Shown here one piece after another: positions 35,490 to 44,439 of a stretch of 64,000 nucleotides of DNA. Every line of letters begins with the position of its first letter. The first letter of the stretch is position 1. Source of the DNA: Metabacillus sediminilitoris (GTDB taxonomy: Bacteria; Bacillota; Bacilli; Bacillales; Bacillaceae); assembly GCF_009720625.1 (NCBI RefSeq), contig NZ_CP046266.1:815501-879500 (forward strand), written 5' to 3'. Under the pieces are notes generated by a model. That model had not been told where the DNA came from. It worked only from the letters and a program-made list of their open reading frames with translations, and made no database searches. The translations under genes and the position numbers were made by a program.

Positions 35490-36029
35490 GTGACAATCTA
35501 TATCGCATTGATACGAGGGATTAATGTAGGTGGACACAATTTAATTAAGATGCAAGATTTAAGAAATTCCTTAAAAAGTATAGGCTTAGGACATGTTCAA
35601 ACTTACATCCAAAGTGGGAACATTGTATTTCAGTCTGAAGATAAGCCCGAAAAATTAAAATTACAAATTGAACAAGTGATAAAAAGTGAATTTGGATTTT
35701 TAGTTCCTGTTATCTTACGGTCATCTCCAGAGTGGGAAGAAATAATTAAGAATTGTCCTTACGCTGTAAACTCGATATCTGAAGGGGAGAGTATGCACTT
35801 AGCACTGTTGGAGACAGAGCCTACTAAGGCAAGTATGCAACAGTTACTCGCATTTAAAAGTGAAACAGAAGAATGTTACATAAATGGTAAGGAGATTTAT
35901 GTCTATTTACGGAAAAGTTTCCACCGTGCAAAGCTGCCAATTCAGATTCAAAAGTTAGGAGTTTCAGCAACAGTACGCAATTGGAAAACAATAAAGAAGC
36001 TCGATGCTATGGTAAACGCTATGAAGTGA
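35490..36029 (+). CDS. DUF1697 family protein
   Basis: A 179-aa protein beginning IYIALIRGINVGGHNLIKMQDLRNSLKSIGLGHVQTYIQSGNIVF, the unmistakable DUF1697 N-terminus, and ending ATVRNWKTIKKLDAMV. GTG 35490 follows GGAAGGTG. Single gene. Biochemical function unknown. Confidence 0.88.
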   Translation: MTIYIALIRGINVGGHNLIKMQDLRNSLKSIGLGHVQTYIQSGNIVFQSEDKPEKLKLQIEQVIKSEFGFLVPVILRSSPEWEEIIKNCPYAVNSISEGESMHLALLETEPTKASMQQLLAFKSETEECYINGKEIYVYLRKSFHRAKLPIQIQKLGVSATVRNWKTIKKLDAMVNAMK

Positions 36030-36116
36030 TCCTAAGGTTAGGTGTGCAGAACGATCGTTATATTGATCATTGTACATACAAATACCTAGGGATGAAGGAT
36101 TTATTGTAAAAAAAGG

Positions 36117-36167
36117 TTGAAATATGATTAATATTTTCATATAATTAATCCTGAAAACGTTTTCAGG
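36117..36167 (+). promoter_or_regulatory. Promoter and operator of LacI family gene
   Basis: TTGAAA (36117-36122), 17-nt spacer, TATAAT (36140-36145). CCTGAAAACGTTTTCAGG (36150-36167), a perfect 18-bp LacI-type palindrome with central CG, covers the expected transcription start. This predicts autorepression, with CcpA as an alternative binder. Confidence 0.75.
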
Positions 36168-36211
36168 TGTCAAACAAGGTGGGCAACATAGAGCCATGGG
36201 GAGGGAGAAAT

Positions 36212-37231
36212 TTGTCTACCATAGAAGATGTCGCGAAACTGGCAGGATTATCAAGAACGACTGTATCTCGTGTCTTAAATGATCATCCATATGTTTCTGA
36301 TGAGAAAAAGAGATTAGTTCAGCAGGCTGTGGAACATTTGGGGTATGTTCCAAACTCTGCTGCAAGAAGCTTAAGAAATCAAAGAACAGGAATTATTGCT
36401 GTATTAATTCCAAAAATAGCGACACCATTTTTTAGTCAGCTTGTCGAATATTTAGAGATGGCTGCATCTGCTAAAAACTATCAATTAATCATTTGTCAAA
36501 CTCAATTCTCTAAACATAAAGAGCGGAAGTATCTCGATCTGCTTAAAACTAAACAGGTTGATGGCGTCATATTGACATCAATTGAAAATGAATTGTCAGT
36601 TATTGACTCTTACTTACATTTTGGTCCCATTGTACTTTGCAATGAAATGGTTGAGCATGCCCAAATTCCGATGGTGTACATGAATCAAGCGAATAGTGGC
36701 TATTTAGTTGCCAAGCATTTGCTTGAAAGGGGTCATAGACATATTGCTTATTGTTCAACAGGAATAGAAAGTGATGGAATGAAGGCAAGAGAACAAGGGT
36801 TTAAACGGGCCTTAACAGAAGCAGGCTGCAGTTTTAATGAAAGCGCTCACTTTAAAAAGAGTGCAACTGTAAACGATGGGAAACAAATTTTTAAAAAGAT
36901 AGTGAATATGAAGGTTACTCCAACAGCTATATTTACTGGTGGAGACCTTGTAGCAGCAGGGTTCATTTCAGAAGCAATAAAACATGGTTGGAGCATTCCA
37001 GAGGATATCGCTGTAGTAGGATTTGATAATATGAAAATTTCGGAATTATTGGATCCGATGATTACAACAGTTATACCGCCTGTAGAAGAAATGGCGATAA
37101 AATCGATGGATGTTATGTATGAGAAAATACATACAAAACAGTATCGATCCATCGAAAAACATGAATACTCTTCAAAACTAGCAATTCGTGAATCATCGAT
37201 GATGAACAGAACGCTAGTTGCAACATCATAA
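36212..37231 (+). CDS. LacI family transcriptional regulator
   Basis: A 339-aa regulator: N-terminal LacI helix-turn-helix STIEDVAKLAGLSRTTVSRVLNDHPYVSDEKKRLVQQAVEHLGYVPNSAARSLR and a periplasmic-binding-like C-terminal domain (TGIIAVLIPKIATPFFSQL ... IPEDIAVVGFDNMKISELLDPMITTV). TTG 36212 was chosen: GGGGAGGGAG lies just upstream and the protein then starts at the usual LacI N-terminus. No sugar operon is adjacent, so targets beyond its own promoter are unknown. It is similar in size to CcpB/DegA-type proteins. Confidence 0.85.
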   Translation: MSTIEDVAKLAGLSRTTVSRVLNDHPYVSDEKKRLVQQAVEHLGYVPNSAARSLRNQRTGIIAVLIPKIATPFFSQLVEYLEMAASAKNYQLIICQTQFSKHKERKYLDLLKTKQVDGVILTSIENELSVIDSYLHFGPIVLCNEMVEHAQIPMVYMNQANSGYLVAKHLLERGHRHIAYCSTGIESDGMKAREQGFKRALTEAGCSFNESAHFKKSATVNDGKQIFKKIVNMKVTPTAIFTGGDLVAAGFISEAIKHGWSIPEDIAVVGFDNMKISELLDPMITTVIPPVEEMAIKSMDVMYEKIHTKQYRSIEKHEYSSKLAIRESSMMNRTLVATS

Positions 37232-37266
37232 AAAAGGATGGCGAATAAATCGCCATCCTTTTTTAT
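37231..37266 (+). terminator. Terminator of LacI family gene
   Basis: AAAAAGGATGGCGA ... TCGCCATCCTTTTTT. Confidence 0.9.
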
Positions 37267-37306
37267 GATGTTTGCTATTGTAATAGTACAGTAGTTTTGG
37301 CACCTA

Positions 37307-37441
37307 TTAAAGATCTGTTACATGTAAGCATTCATTGCAGATGTTGCCATAACACTCATGTTGTTCTTCCATATCGTTGCCACACTCTTTGCATTGTTTT
37401 TTAGGTAAGTTTCTGAAAAATTCAGTGATTTTCATGATCAT
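37307..37441 (-). CDS. yhfH: YhfH-type small cysteine-rich protein
   Basis: A 44-codon gene on the minus strand: MIMKITEFFRNLPKKQ, then Cys17-x2-Cys20 (CKEC), Cys30 and Cys35-x2-Cys38 (CNEC), the layout of a small zinc ribbon. GGGGGG lies about 8 nt ahead of ATG 37441. It sits directly before yhfI as in B. subtilis, and the sequence fits the YhfH family. Function unknown. Confidence 0.8.
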   Translation of the reverse strand: MIMKITEFFRNLPKKQCKECGNDMEEQHECYGNICNECLHVTDL

Positions 37442-37712
37442 TTTAAATCCCCCCGTTGATTTTGATTCGTTGTATTATAACAGTATTGTATTATAACAGA
37501 TACGAATGTGTCAACACCTGTTTTGTAACAATTTTCGATTGAATTTTGAAAATTTTCGTATAATTAGGGGATTTAGTCGTTTTTGTGAAAATAGTCCATT
37601 TTTTATATCAGTGTTTTCGGCTCTGGACCAGGCTGCTTTCGCTTTTCAGGACTCGTCTTGTATAATAGGGTAATGAGTGAAGAGAATGGAGAATTGAAAG
37701 GGTGAAAAGCTC

Positions 37713-38450
37713 ATGAAACTTAAGGTTATTGGCTACTGGGGAGGTTTTCCCGCTGCGAATGAAGCAACATCAGGATATTTACTTGAATCAAATGGTTACA
37801 AATTATTAGTTGATTGCGGTAGTGCTGTATTGTCTAAGCTTCAGGAGACCATTTCGATAGATGAGTTAGATGCTGTTATCCTTTCTCATTATCACCATGA
37901 CCATATTGCAGATATTGGTCCATTACAATATGCAAACTATGTGACTTCTATGTTAAAGGGGACTAAAAAGACCTTACCTATCTATGGACATGCATTAGAT
38001 ATGCAAGCTTTTAATAGGTTAACCTATAAAGATGCAACAAAAGGAATTGTGTACGATCCTCATAAATCTTTAATGATTGGACCATTTACACTTACATTTT
38101 TACGTACCATCCATCCTGCACCTTGTTTTGCAATGAGGATAACTGATCAGAAGTCGACAATTGTTTATACGGCAGATTCTAGTTTTCAGGAAGCATTTAT
38201 ACCATTTTCAACTGGTGCAGATCTTCTTATCGCCGAATCCAATTTTTATGCGGATCAAGATGGTACAAATGCAGGACATATGAATAGTAAGGAAGCAGCA
38301 CATATTGCGGAAGCTGCTAACGTAAAGCAACTGCTACTAACACATTTACCTCATTTCGGTGAGCACGATAATTTAGTGAAAGAAGCTAGTGAAGATTTTA
38401 AAGGACAGGTTGTTCTGGCAAGTTCAGGTTATGAGTGGAACAACGATTAA
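37713..38450 (+). CDS. yhfI: Metallo-beta-lactamase fold hydrolase YhfI
   Basis: A 245-aa MBL-fold protein with metal motif SHYHHDHIADIG (residues about 58-69), a later metal-ligand histidine in TIHPAPCFAMRI, aspartate in VYTADSSF, and a final LLTHLPHFGE. It resembles RNase Z-like/AtsA-like hydrolases. It precedes lplJ by 15 nt with an AGGAG ribosome site between them, so the two are co-transcribed, as in B. subtilis. Substrate unknown. Confidence 0.87.
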   Translation: MKLKVIGYWGGFPAANEATSGYLLESNGYKLLVDCGSAVLSKLQETISIDELDAVILSHYHHDHIADIGPLQYANYVTSMLKGTKKTLPIYGHALDMQAFNRLTYKDATKGIVYDPHKSLMIGPFTLTFLRTIHPAPCFAMRITDQKSTIVYTADSSFQEAFIPFSTGADLLIAESNFYADQDGTNAGHMNSKEAAHIAEAANVKQLLLTHLPHFGEHDNLVKEASEDFKGQVVLASSGYEWNND

Positions 38451-38465
38451 CTGGAGGAGTTAAAC

Positions 38466-39458
38466 ATGTTTTTTATCGATAATAAAGGAATAACAGATCC
38501 AAGAATCAACTTGGCGATTGAGGAGTATTCACTTAAGTATTTAGATCCAAATGAATCCTACTTATTATTTTACATAAATGAACCATCGATTATCATTGGT
38601 AAAAATCAGAACACGATTGAAGAAATCAATACGGCATATGTTGAAGAAAATCATATTCATGTTGTTAGAAGGCTATCAGGCGGCGGTGCTGTTTACCACG
38701 ATAAAGGGAATTTAAATTTTAGCTTTATTACAAAAGATGATGGAAATAGTTTTCACAATTTCAAGAAGTTCACTGAACCAGTTGTTAAAGCACTTGAAAA
38801 ACTGGGCGTTAAGGCTGAAATGAGTGGAAGAAATGATATTATCGCAAGTGATAGGCGCAAGATTTCTGGAAATGCTCAATTTTCTACAAGAGGTCGGATG
38901 TTCTCGCATGGTACATTATTATTTGATTCAGAAATTGATAGCGTTGTTTCAGCATTAAAAGTGAAAAAAGACAAAATCGAATCTAAAGGCATTAAATCAA
39001 TTAGAAGCCGTGTCGCCAATATTAGAGAGTATTTAAAAGAAAAAATCACAATTACTCAATTTAGAGAACTGTTGCTGCGGAATATATTTGATGGAGCTGA
39101 GAATATACCAACATATAATCTCACTGAGGAAGATTGGGGGAAAATCAATGAGATCTCAAAAGAACGCTACCAGAATTGGGATTGGAACTATGGAAAATCC
39201 CCTAAATTTAACTATCAGCATTCACACCGATTCCCAGTAGGGCAAATTGATGTACGCTTGGAAGTGCATAAAGGAATTATCGAGAATTGTAAGATATATG
39301 GAGACTTTTTTGGCGTAGAGGATGTTGAAGAAATTGAAGCAGCATTGGCAGGTGCTCGGTACGATAAAGGTGAAATGGATAAAGCGCTTGAAAAGATCGA
39401 TGTAAAGAAATATTTCGGAAATATTGAAAAAGCTGATTTTCTAAATCTTATCTATTAA
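38466..39458 (+). CDS. lplJ: Lipoate-protein ligase
   Basis: A 330-aa LplA-type enzyme that activates free lipoate with ATP and attaches it to lipoyl domains. Motifs: NQNTIEEINTAYVEENHIHVVRRLSGGGAVYHDKGNLNFSF (the RRxxGGGxVxHD lipoyl-AMP site), KISGNAQ with the catalytic lysine region, and the C-terminal accessory domain (ISKERYQNWDWNYGKSPKF). It matches B. subtilis LplJ in length and context. Confidence 0.93.
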   Translation: MFFIDNKGITDPRINLAIEEYSLKYLDPNESYLLFYINEPSIIIGKNQNTIEEINTAYVEENHIHVVRRLSGGGAVYHDKGNLNFSFITKDDGNSFHNFKKFTEPVVKALEKLGVKAEMSGRNDIIASDRRKISGNAQFSTRGRMFSHGTLLFDSEIDSVVSALKVKKDKIESKGIKSIRSRVANIREYLKEKITITQFRELLLRNIFDGAENIPTYNLTEEDWGKINEISKERYQNWDWNYGKSPKFNYQHSHRFPVGQIDVRLEVHKGIIENCKIYGDFFGVEDVEEIEAALAGARYDKGEMDKALEKIDVKKYFGNIEKADFLNLIY

Positions 39459-39485
39459 GAATACTAAATAAAATCGGAAATAAAG

Positions 39486-39525
39486 ATGAGTTTGGAGATC
39501 TTCTCTAAACTCATTTTATTTTTCT
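39486..39525 (+). terminator. Terminator after lplJ
   Basis: ATGAGTTTGGAGA tct TCTCTAAACTCAT followed by TTTATTTTT. Confidence 0.8.
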
Positions 39526-39643
39526 TCCTATTTGTTTACTAATTTTTTTTTTTTTTTTTCGAAAAATCTAAAAAGAATGAAGAGATTTACTCTGACTAAA
39601 TGATAGTATAATAAAGTATGAGATAGAAAGGATTGAACGATTC

Positions 39644-40255
39644 ATGATAAATGCTGTTATACATGGTGTTATTTTGGCTTTTGGATTAATTCTTCCATTG
39701 GGCGTACAAAATGTTTTTGTTTTTAATCAAGGTGCAACCCAAAAGGAATTTAATAAAACTTTACCAGTTATTATTACTGCTTCAATATGTGATTCAATCC
39801 TTATATCTTTAGCTGTATTAGGTGTATCAGTTATTGTTTTGGGTATCTACTGGGTTAAATTGCTGTTATTAGTAGTTGGAATTATTTTTTTATTTTATAT
39901 GGGCTTTATGACTTGGAAAAGCAAACCTGCTACATATTCTACTGCTGATAAGGCTCTTTCTCCAAAAAAGCAAATTGCATTTGCAGCCTCCGTTTCGCTG
40001 TTAAATCCGCATGCTATAATGGATACAATCGGTGTAATTGGAACAAGTTCATTATCATACACAGGTATTGGGAAGGTTGCATTTACTATAGCGTGTATTG
40101 CAACTTCTTGGATATGGTTTTTTACTTTAGCATTAGTCGGAAGGCAAGTTGGAAGGTTAAATCATTCAGGAAGCTTTATCATGATTCTTAACAAAGTTTC
40201 GGCTCTCATTATGTGGGCAACAGCTATTTATTTATTTTCTACATTACTTTCTTAG
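39644..40255 (+). CDS. LysE family amino-acid exporter
   Basis: A 203-aa, six-segment membrane protein: VIHGVILAFGLILPLGVQNVFVFNQGA is the characteristic LysE/ArgO start, SLLNPHAIMDTIGVIG the second conserved block. It probably exports a basic or other amino acid. AGAAAGGA precedes ATG 39644; a 17-T run lies about 85 nt upstream. Confidence 0.88.
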   Translation: MINAVIHGVILAFGLILPLGVQNVFVFNQGATQKEFNKTLPVIITASICDSILISLAVLGVSVIVLGIYWVKLLLLVVGIIFLFYMGFMTWKSKPATYSTADKALSPKKQIAFAASVSLLNPHAIMDTIGVIGTSSLSYTGIGKVAFTIACIATSWIWFFTLALVGRQVGRLNHSGSFIMILNKVSALIMWATAIYLFSTLLS

Positions 40256-40275
40256 TGTATTATTCATCTTTTATA

Positions 40276-40308
40276 AAAGGGAGTCATTCTTCGAATGACT
40301 CCCTTTTT
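40276..40308 (+). terminator. Terminator after LysE family gene
   Basis: AAAGGGAGTCATTC ttc GAATGACTCCCTTT. Confidence 0.9.
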
Positions 40309-40584
40309 GTTCCTCATATATATAAAATAATCATCGGGAACAAGAATAACTTGATGCTGCATTTACACCCCCGGTTCCCTTATACTTTGACCAAGATGGG
40401 AACTCACATAAAAGGGCGTGATCGATCCATATTCCTTTAATCACAATACGACATTATAACTATCATCAAAAATTAAAATGACTGTTGTTTACTTAACAAT
40501 CTGGGAAATTAACCAAAAATGATGTATAACTTTAACTTTTGGATCAAATATTATAGTTGATGAAAATGAAGGGAGGTTGCAACA
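40309..40584. other. Intergenic region before sspH
   Basis: No gene. GTATA (40524-40528) and CAAATATTA (40545-40553), 16 nt apart, loosely fit a sigma-G/F type promoter for sspH; the match is weak. Confidence 0.35.
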
Positions 40585-40764
40585 ATGGACTCACAACGTG
40601 CACAAGAAATTGCTTCTTCAGCGACAATGGCTAATGTAACCTATAATGGACAAAATATTTATATTGAACATGTCGATCAGCAAAATGGAACAGCTACAAT
40701 TCATCCACTTGACAATCCAAATGAAAAACAAAGTGTTTCTGTATCTAGCTTAAATGAACAATAG
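40585..40764 (+). CDS. sspH: Small acid-soluble spore protein, H type
   Basis: A 59-aa protein. It begins MDSQRAQEIASS, continues VTYNGQNIYIEHVDQQNGTA and ends with a PLDNPNEKQSVSVSSL segment; this matches the minor SASP SspH family that accumulates in the forespore. GGGAGG lies ahead of ATG 40585. Monocistronic with a terminator. It is direct evidence that the host forms endospores. Confidence 0.9.
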   Translation: MDSQRAQEIASSATMANVTYNGQNIYIEHVDQQNGTATIHPLDNPNEKQSVSVSSLNEQ

Positions 40765-40787
40765 TGAGATAATCATGAAAATAATAA

Positions 40788-40827
40788 TAAAAAAAGACAG
40801 TAGGCTTAGGCTTACTCTTTTTTTTTA
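40788..40827 (+). terminator. Terminator after sspH
   Basis: AGTAGGC ttag GCTTACT stem, A-rich before and nine Ts after. Confidence 0.65.
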
Positions 40828-40995
40828 TTATTATTTTTCTATTTATTCTATAATAGAGGTATTCTACTATAGACGACTACGGATAATACATACAAAAAAT
40901 TCACCTTGCGAGAGGGTACTATATTATAAATAAAAGAAATAATATTATTTAAATGTTGTGTTAAATCCTTATCCGTCTGATAAAAGGAGGAAAGA

Positions 40996-41412
40996 ATGAT
41001 GATAAAAGATTTTTGGATAAATTTACCTGTTGAAAATATTGACCAATCAATCGAATTTTATCGCAATCTAGGCTTTACAATTAATAAGTCTCATGGTCAA
41101 AGTGATCAAGCGCAATTAATTATCGGGGATCAGCAAGCTAATGTGATGCTTTTTCATGAAGCTGCTTTTAAAAATTTTACGAGCCATGAAATTGTTGACA
41201 CAAAGCAAGCTACTGAAGTTTTACTTTCTATTAGTGCGGAAAGCAGAGAAGAAGTAGATGAATTAGCAAATAAAGCGGTAAAGGCTGGCGGGAAAATCTT
41301 TGGCGAACCTGCAGAACATCAAGGCTGGATGTATGGCTGCGGATTTACTGACTTGGATGGTCATCGCTGGAATGTATTATATATGGATATGAGTAAGATG
41401 GCGAATGCGTAA
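40996..41412 (+). CDS. VOC superfamily protein
   Basis: A 138-aa protein with IKDFWINLPVENIDQSIEFYRNLGFTINKSHGQ at the N-terminus and GWMYGCGFTDLDGHRWNVLYMDMSKM at the C-terminus, typical of glyoxalase-like/PhnB-type proteins. AAAAGGAGG precedes ATG 40996. Monocistronic. Substrate unknown. Confidence 0.8.
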   Translation: MMIKDFWINLPVENIDQSIEFYRNLGFTINKSHGQSDQAQLIIGDQQANVMLFHEAAFKNFTSHEIVDTKQATEVLLSISAESREEVDELANKAVKAGGKIFGEPAEHQGWMYGCGFTDLDGHRWNVLYMDMSKMANA

Positions 41413-41432
41413 GATTAAAATCTTTCCAGTCA

Positions 41433-41464
41433 TGAGGTGACATGTAAGAAAGATCACCTCTTTA
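41433..41464 (+). terminator. Terminator
   Basis: GAGGTGA ... TCACCTC stem with a short T-run. Confidence 0.6.
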
Positions 41465-41518
41465 TCATAAATAGCCTGAAAAATTCGGATCATGCGTAAA
41501 TGAAATCCATCCCACAGA

Positions 41519-41593
41519 TTGCCTTATCAATTGTTATTCCATATAATTAATAAGAGGATGTTTTTCAAATAAAAATGAATGATAATTCATTCA
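41519..41593 (+). promoter_or_regulatory. lcfB promoter and FadR-type operator
   Basis: TTGCCT (41519-41524), 17-nt spacer, TATAAT (41542-41547), then TGAATGATAATTCATTCA (41576-41593) with perfect 7-bp arms. This matches the B. subtilis FadR (YsiA) box as remembered. Fatty-acid degradation genes there, including lcfB, are repressed by FadR until long-chain acyl-CoA accumulates. Confidence 0.8.
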
Positions 41594-41613
41594 TTTGGCT
41601 GAGGGGTGGTAAA

Positions 41614-43170
41614 ATGAATTTATCTTCACGGTTATCACAAACAGTAAAAGAGTATGGCGATAAGCCAGCGTTTATTTTTGAAGGGACTGAAACGTCATAT
41701 TCGCAACTTGAGGGAGAAATTAACAAATTTGCGAATCGTTTACGAGAGTTAGGAATTAAAAAAGGCGATCACGTAGCCATTATTTTAGGAAACTCACCGT
41801 ATTTTGTCATTTCATTGTATGGGGCATTAAAAGTAGGAGCAACCATCATTCCAGTAAATCCAATTTATACACCATATGAAATCGCTTATATCATTAATAA
41901 TGGGGATGTAAAAGCAGTGGTTACATTAGATCTTCTCATTCCATTATTAGAAAACCTACATGAGCGGATACAAATGATTGAGCATATCATTGTGTGTGAA
42001 ACCCCCCTTAGTGAAAACAAAGAAGAGCTAGATATTACAAAGCTATCAATCTTCCATAAGATGGTATCATTTACAAAACTACTTTCAACAAGTTCTTCCC
42101 AATTTGATGGCCCAGTGTTGGAAGATGAAGATGTAGCGGTTATTCTATATACATCAGGTACAACTGGAAAGCCCAAGGGAGCTATGCTTACACATAAAAA
42201 TTTATACAGTAATGCAATTGATACTGCGAACTATTTGAAAATATCTAAAAATGACGTAATTGTAACAGCCTTGCCAATGTTTCATGTTTTCTGTTTAACC
42301 GTAGCTTTAAATGCTCCGTTAATGAACGGTGCTACATTACTGATTGTCCCTAGATTTAGCCCGCAAGTGATTACACATTTAATTAAAACTTATCATGCAA
42401 CATTGTTTGCTGGTGTTCCAACAATGTACAATTTTTTACTTCAATATGAGAATGCAAGTCAGGAAGATGTACAAACATTAAGATTATGTATATCTGGCGG
42501 TGCTTCTATGCCAGTTGCTTTATTAAAGGGCTTTGAGCAAAAATACAAGGTTATTGTTTCAGAAGGATATGGTTTATCTGAAGCGTCGCCTGTGACATGT
42601 TTCAACCCGCTTGATCGACCTAGAAAACCGGGTTCGATTGGTACAAGTATTATCAATGTAGAAAATAAAGTTGTTAATGAATTAGGTGAAGAATGTCAGC
42701 CGAATCAAGTTGGTGAGCTCATCGTAAAGGGACCTAATGTCATGAAAGGGTATTATAAAATGCCAGAGGAAACAGCTTATACGATTCGTGATGGATGGCT
42801 ATATACAGGTGATCTAGCAAGACAAGATGAAGAAGGCTATTTCTATATAGTTGACCGTAAGAAGGATATGATTATCGTTGGCGGATATAATGTGTATCCA
42901 CGTGAAGTAGAAGAGGTTATATACAGTCATCGTGATGTTGTAGAGGTTGCTGTATTAGGTGTCCCTGACTCTAATCTTGGTGAAGCTGTTAAATGTTTTG
43001 TTGTTGTAAAAAACAATGAGTTAACAGAAGAATTGTTAATTGAATACTGTAAAGAACATTTAGCGAAGTATAAAGTTCCAGGTTCTATCGAATTTTTAGA
43101 AGAACTTCCTAAAAATACGACAGGTAAAATTTTAAGAAGAGCTCTTAAACAACAAATTTTACAAAAATAG
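41614..43170 (+). CDS. lcfB: Long-chain fatty-acid-CoA ligase
   Basis: A 518-aa acyl-CoA synthetase. AMP-binding P-loop [19 protein letters not shown] (residues about 150-170), [13 protein letters not shown], the adenylate motif [42 protein letters not shown], and the C-terminal catalytic lysine in [17 protein letters not shown] 41614 has GAGGGGTGG upstream. It corresponds to YhfL/LcfB in position and sequence. Confidence 0.92.
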   Translation: MNLSSRLSQTVKEYGDKPAFIFEGTETSYSQLEGEINKFANRLRELGIKKGDHVAIILGNSPYFVISLYGALKVGATIIPVNPIYTPYEIAYIINNGDVKAVVTLDLLIPLLENLHERIQMIEHIIVCETPLSENKEELDITKLSIFHKMVSFTKLLSTSSSQFDGPVLEDEDVAVILYTSGTTGKPKGAMLTHKNLYSNAIDTANYLKISKNDVIVTALPMFHVFCLTVALNAPLMNGATLLIVPRFSPQVITHLIKTYHATLFAGVPTMYNFLLQYENASQEDVQTLRLCISGGASMPVALLKGFEQKYKVIVSEGYGLSEASPVTCFNPLDRPRKPGSIGTSIINVENKVVNELGEECQPNQVGELIVKGPNVMKGYYKMPEETAYTIRDGWLYTGDLARQDEEGYFYIVDRKKDMIIVGGYNVYPREVEEVIYSHRDVVEVAVLGVPDSNLGEAVKCFVVVKNNELTEELLIEYCKEHLAKYKVPGSIEFLEELPKNTTGKILRRALKQQILQK

Positions 43171-43232
43171 TATTTTAATAGAATTATGGAACGAATTAAT
43201 TTTTTTAAGAATAATAAATTGTCACTAAGAAG

Positions 43233-43268
43233 AAAAACACAGATATCCTTATCATATCTGTGTTTTTT
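43233..43268 (+). terminator. Terminator after lcfB
   Basis: AAAACACAGATAT ccttatc ATATCTGTGTTTTTT. Confidence 0.88.
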
Positions 43269-43332
43269 GCTGTTTAATTGAAAATAAACGATGTTTTAAA
43301 GAAAAAAATATTATGAAAATATTCGAAATATA

Positions 43333-43360
43333 TTGAACTAATTAATAGTTATTGTATAAT
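43333..43360 (+). promoter_or_regulatory. Sigma-A promoter for the ABC importer operon
   Basis: TTGAAC (43333-43338), 16-nt spacer, TATAAT (43355-43360). Confidence 0.55.
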
Positions 43361-43419
43361 TTAATCAATAAAAGCGTAAAAGCATAACAGGACAAAAGTG
43401 CTAAAAGGGGGATTATTTC

Positions 43420-44427
43420 ATGAAAAAGGGTATGAAATTGGGAGTAGGTTTGATGTTAGCTAGCTTTCTAGCAATCACAGGCTGTGGCAATAATGATAGT
43501 TCAAAAGAAGGAGCAAGTCAGGGGTCAGGTTCAGAAGGTGGAAAAACCTATAAAATTGGTGTGAACCAAATTGTTGAGCATCAATCACTTGATTCAGCAT
43601 TAGAAGGATTTAAAGCAGCTTTAAAGGAAAAGGGATTAGAAGTTGAATATGATGTTCAAATCGCCCAAGGTGATCAAAATAATAGCCAAACAATTGCAAC
43701 AAACTTTGTTGGGGATGGAGTCGATTTAATCTTCGCTAACTCAACACCAAGTGCTCAAAGTGCATTAAATGCAACATCTGATATTCCGATTGTTTTTACA
43801 TCTGTAACAGATCCAGTTGGAGCAAGTTTAGTAAAAAGCTTTGAAGAGCCGGGTGCAAACATTACTGGTACAACAGACACACACCCAGATGCGATTCCAA
43901 ATACAGTTAAATTCATTAATGAAAATATCGAAGGTAATAAAGTAGGAATGATTTATAATTCTGGTGAGCAAAACTCTGTTGCACAAATTGACCTTGTTAA
44001 AGAGGCGATGAAAGGCACTGAGTTAGAAGTTGTAGAAGCATCTGTATCAACATCAGCAGAAGTAAAGCAAGCGACAGAATCATTAGTTGGAAAAGTAGAT
44101 TCATTATACGTAATCACAGATAATACGGTTGTTTCAGCACTTGAAAGTGTCATAGGTGTTGCAAGTGATTCAGACATTCCGTTATTTGTCGGTGAATTAG
44201 ATTCTGTAAAACGTGGCGGATTCGCGGCATACGGATTTGACTACTATGATATCGGCTTTGAAGCGGGAGAAATGGCTGCAAGTATTTTAACTGGTGAGAA
44301 GAAAGCAAGTGAGCTTCCCGTTCAATATCCACAAAAGCTGAAATTACAAATTAACGCAAAAGCAGCAGAAGATATGGGAATTGAGATTAAGGAAGAATGG
44401 AAAGAAGAAGCAGAAATTATTGAATAA
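43420..44427 (+). CDS. ABC transporter substrate-binding lipoprotein
   Basis: A 335-aa exported lipoprotein: signal peptide with lipobox ITGC (cysteine at about residue 22), Ser/Gly-rich linker, then a two-lobe binding domain (KTYKIGVNQIVEHQSLDSALEGFKAALKEKGLEVEYDVQIAQGDQ ... DLIFANSTPSAQSALNATSDIPIVFTSVTDPVGASLV). This is the ABC_sub_bind family (TrpX-like, PF04392 type). AGGGGG precedes ATG 43420. The operon with the next two genes is a complete importer; some relatives bind tryptophan or other amino acids, but the ligand here is unknown. Confidence 0.88.
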   Translation: MKKGMKLGVGLMLASFLAITGCGNNDSSKEGASQGSGSEGGKTYKIGVNQIVEHQSLDSALEGFKAALKEKGLEVEYDVQIAQGDQNNSQTIATNFVGDGVDLIFANSTPSAQSALNATSDIPIVFTSVTDPVGASLVKSFEEPGANITGTTDTHPDAIPNTVKFINENIEGNKVGMIYNSGEQNSVAQIDLVKEAMKGTELEVVEASVSTSAEVKQATESLVGKVDSLYVITDNTVVSALESVIGVASDSDIPLFVGELDSVKRGGFAAYGFDYYDIGFEAGEMAASILTGEKKASELPVQYPQKLKLQINAKAAEDMGIEIKEEWKEEAEIIE

Positions 44428-44439
44428 AGGTGATAAGTT

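Noticed and set aside
39543..39559. Run of 17 T residues
   Set aside because: A homopolymer in an A+T-rich gap just after the lplJ terminator; possibly variable in length but without further support for a function.
40213..40440. 75-codon plus-strand reading frame
   Set aside because: It overlaps the end of the LysE gene, crosses a strong terminator and has no ribosome site.
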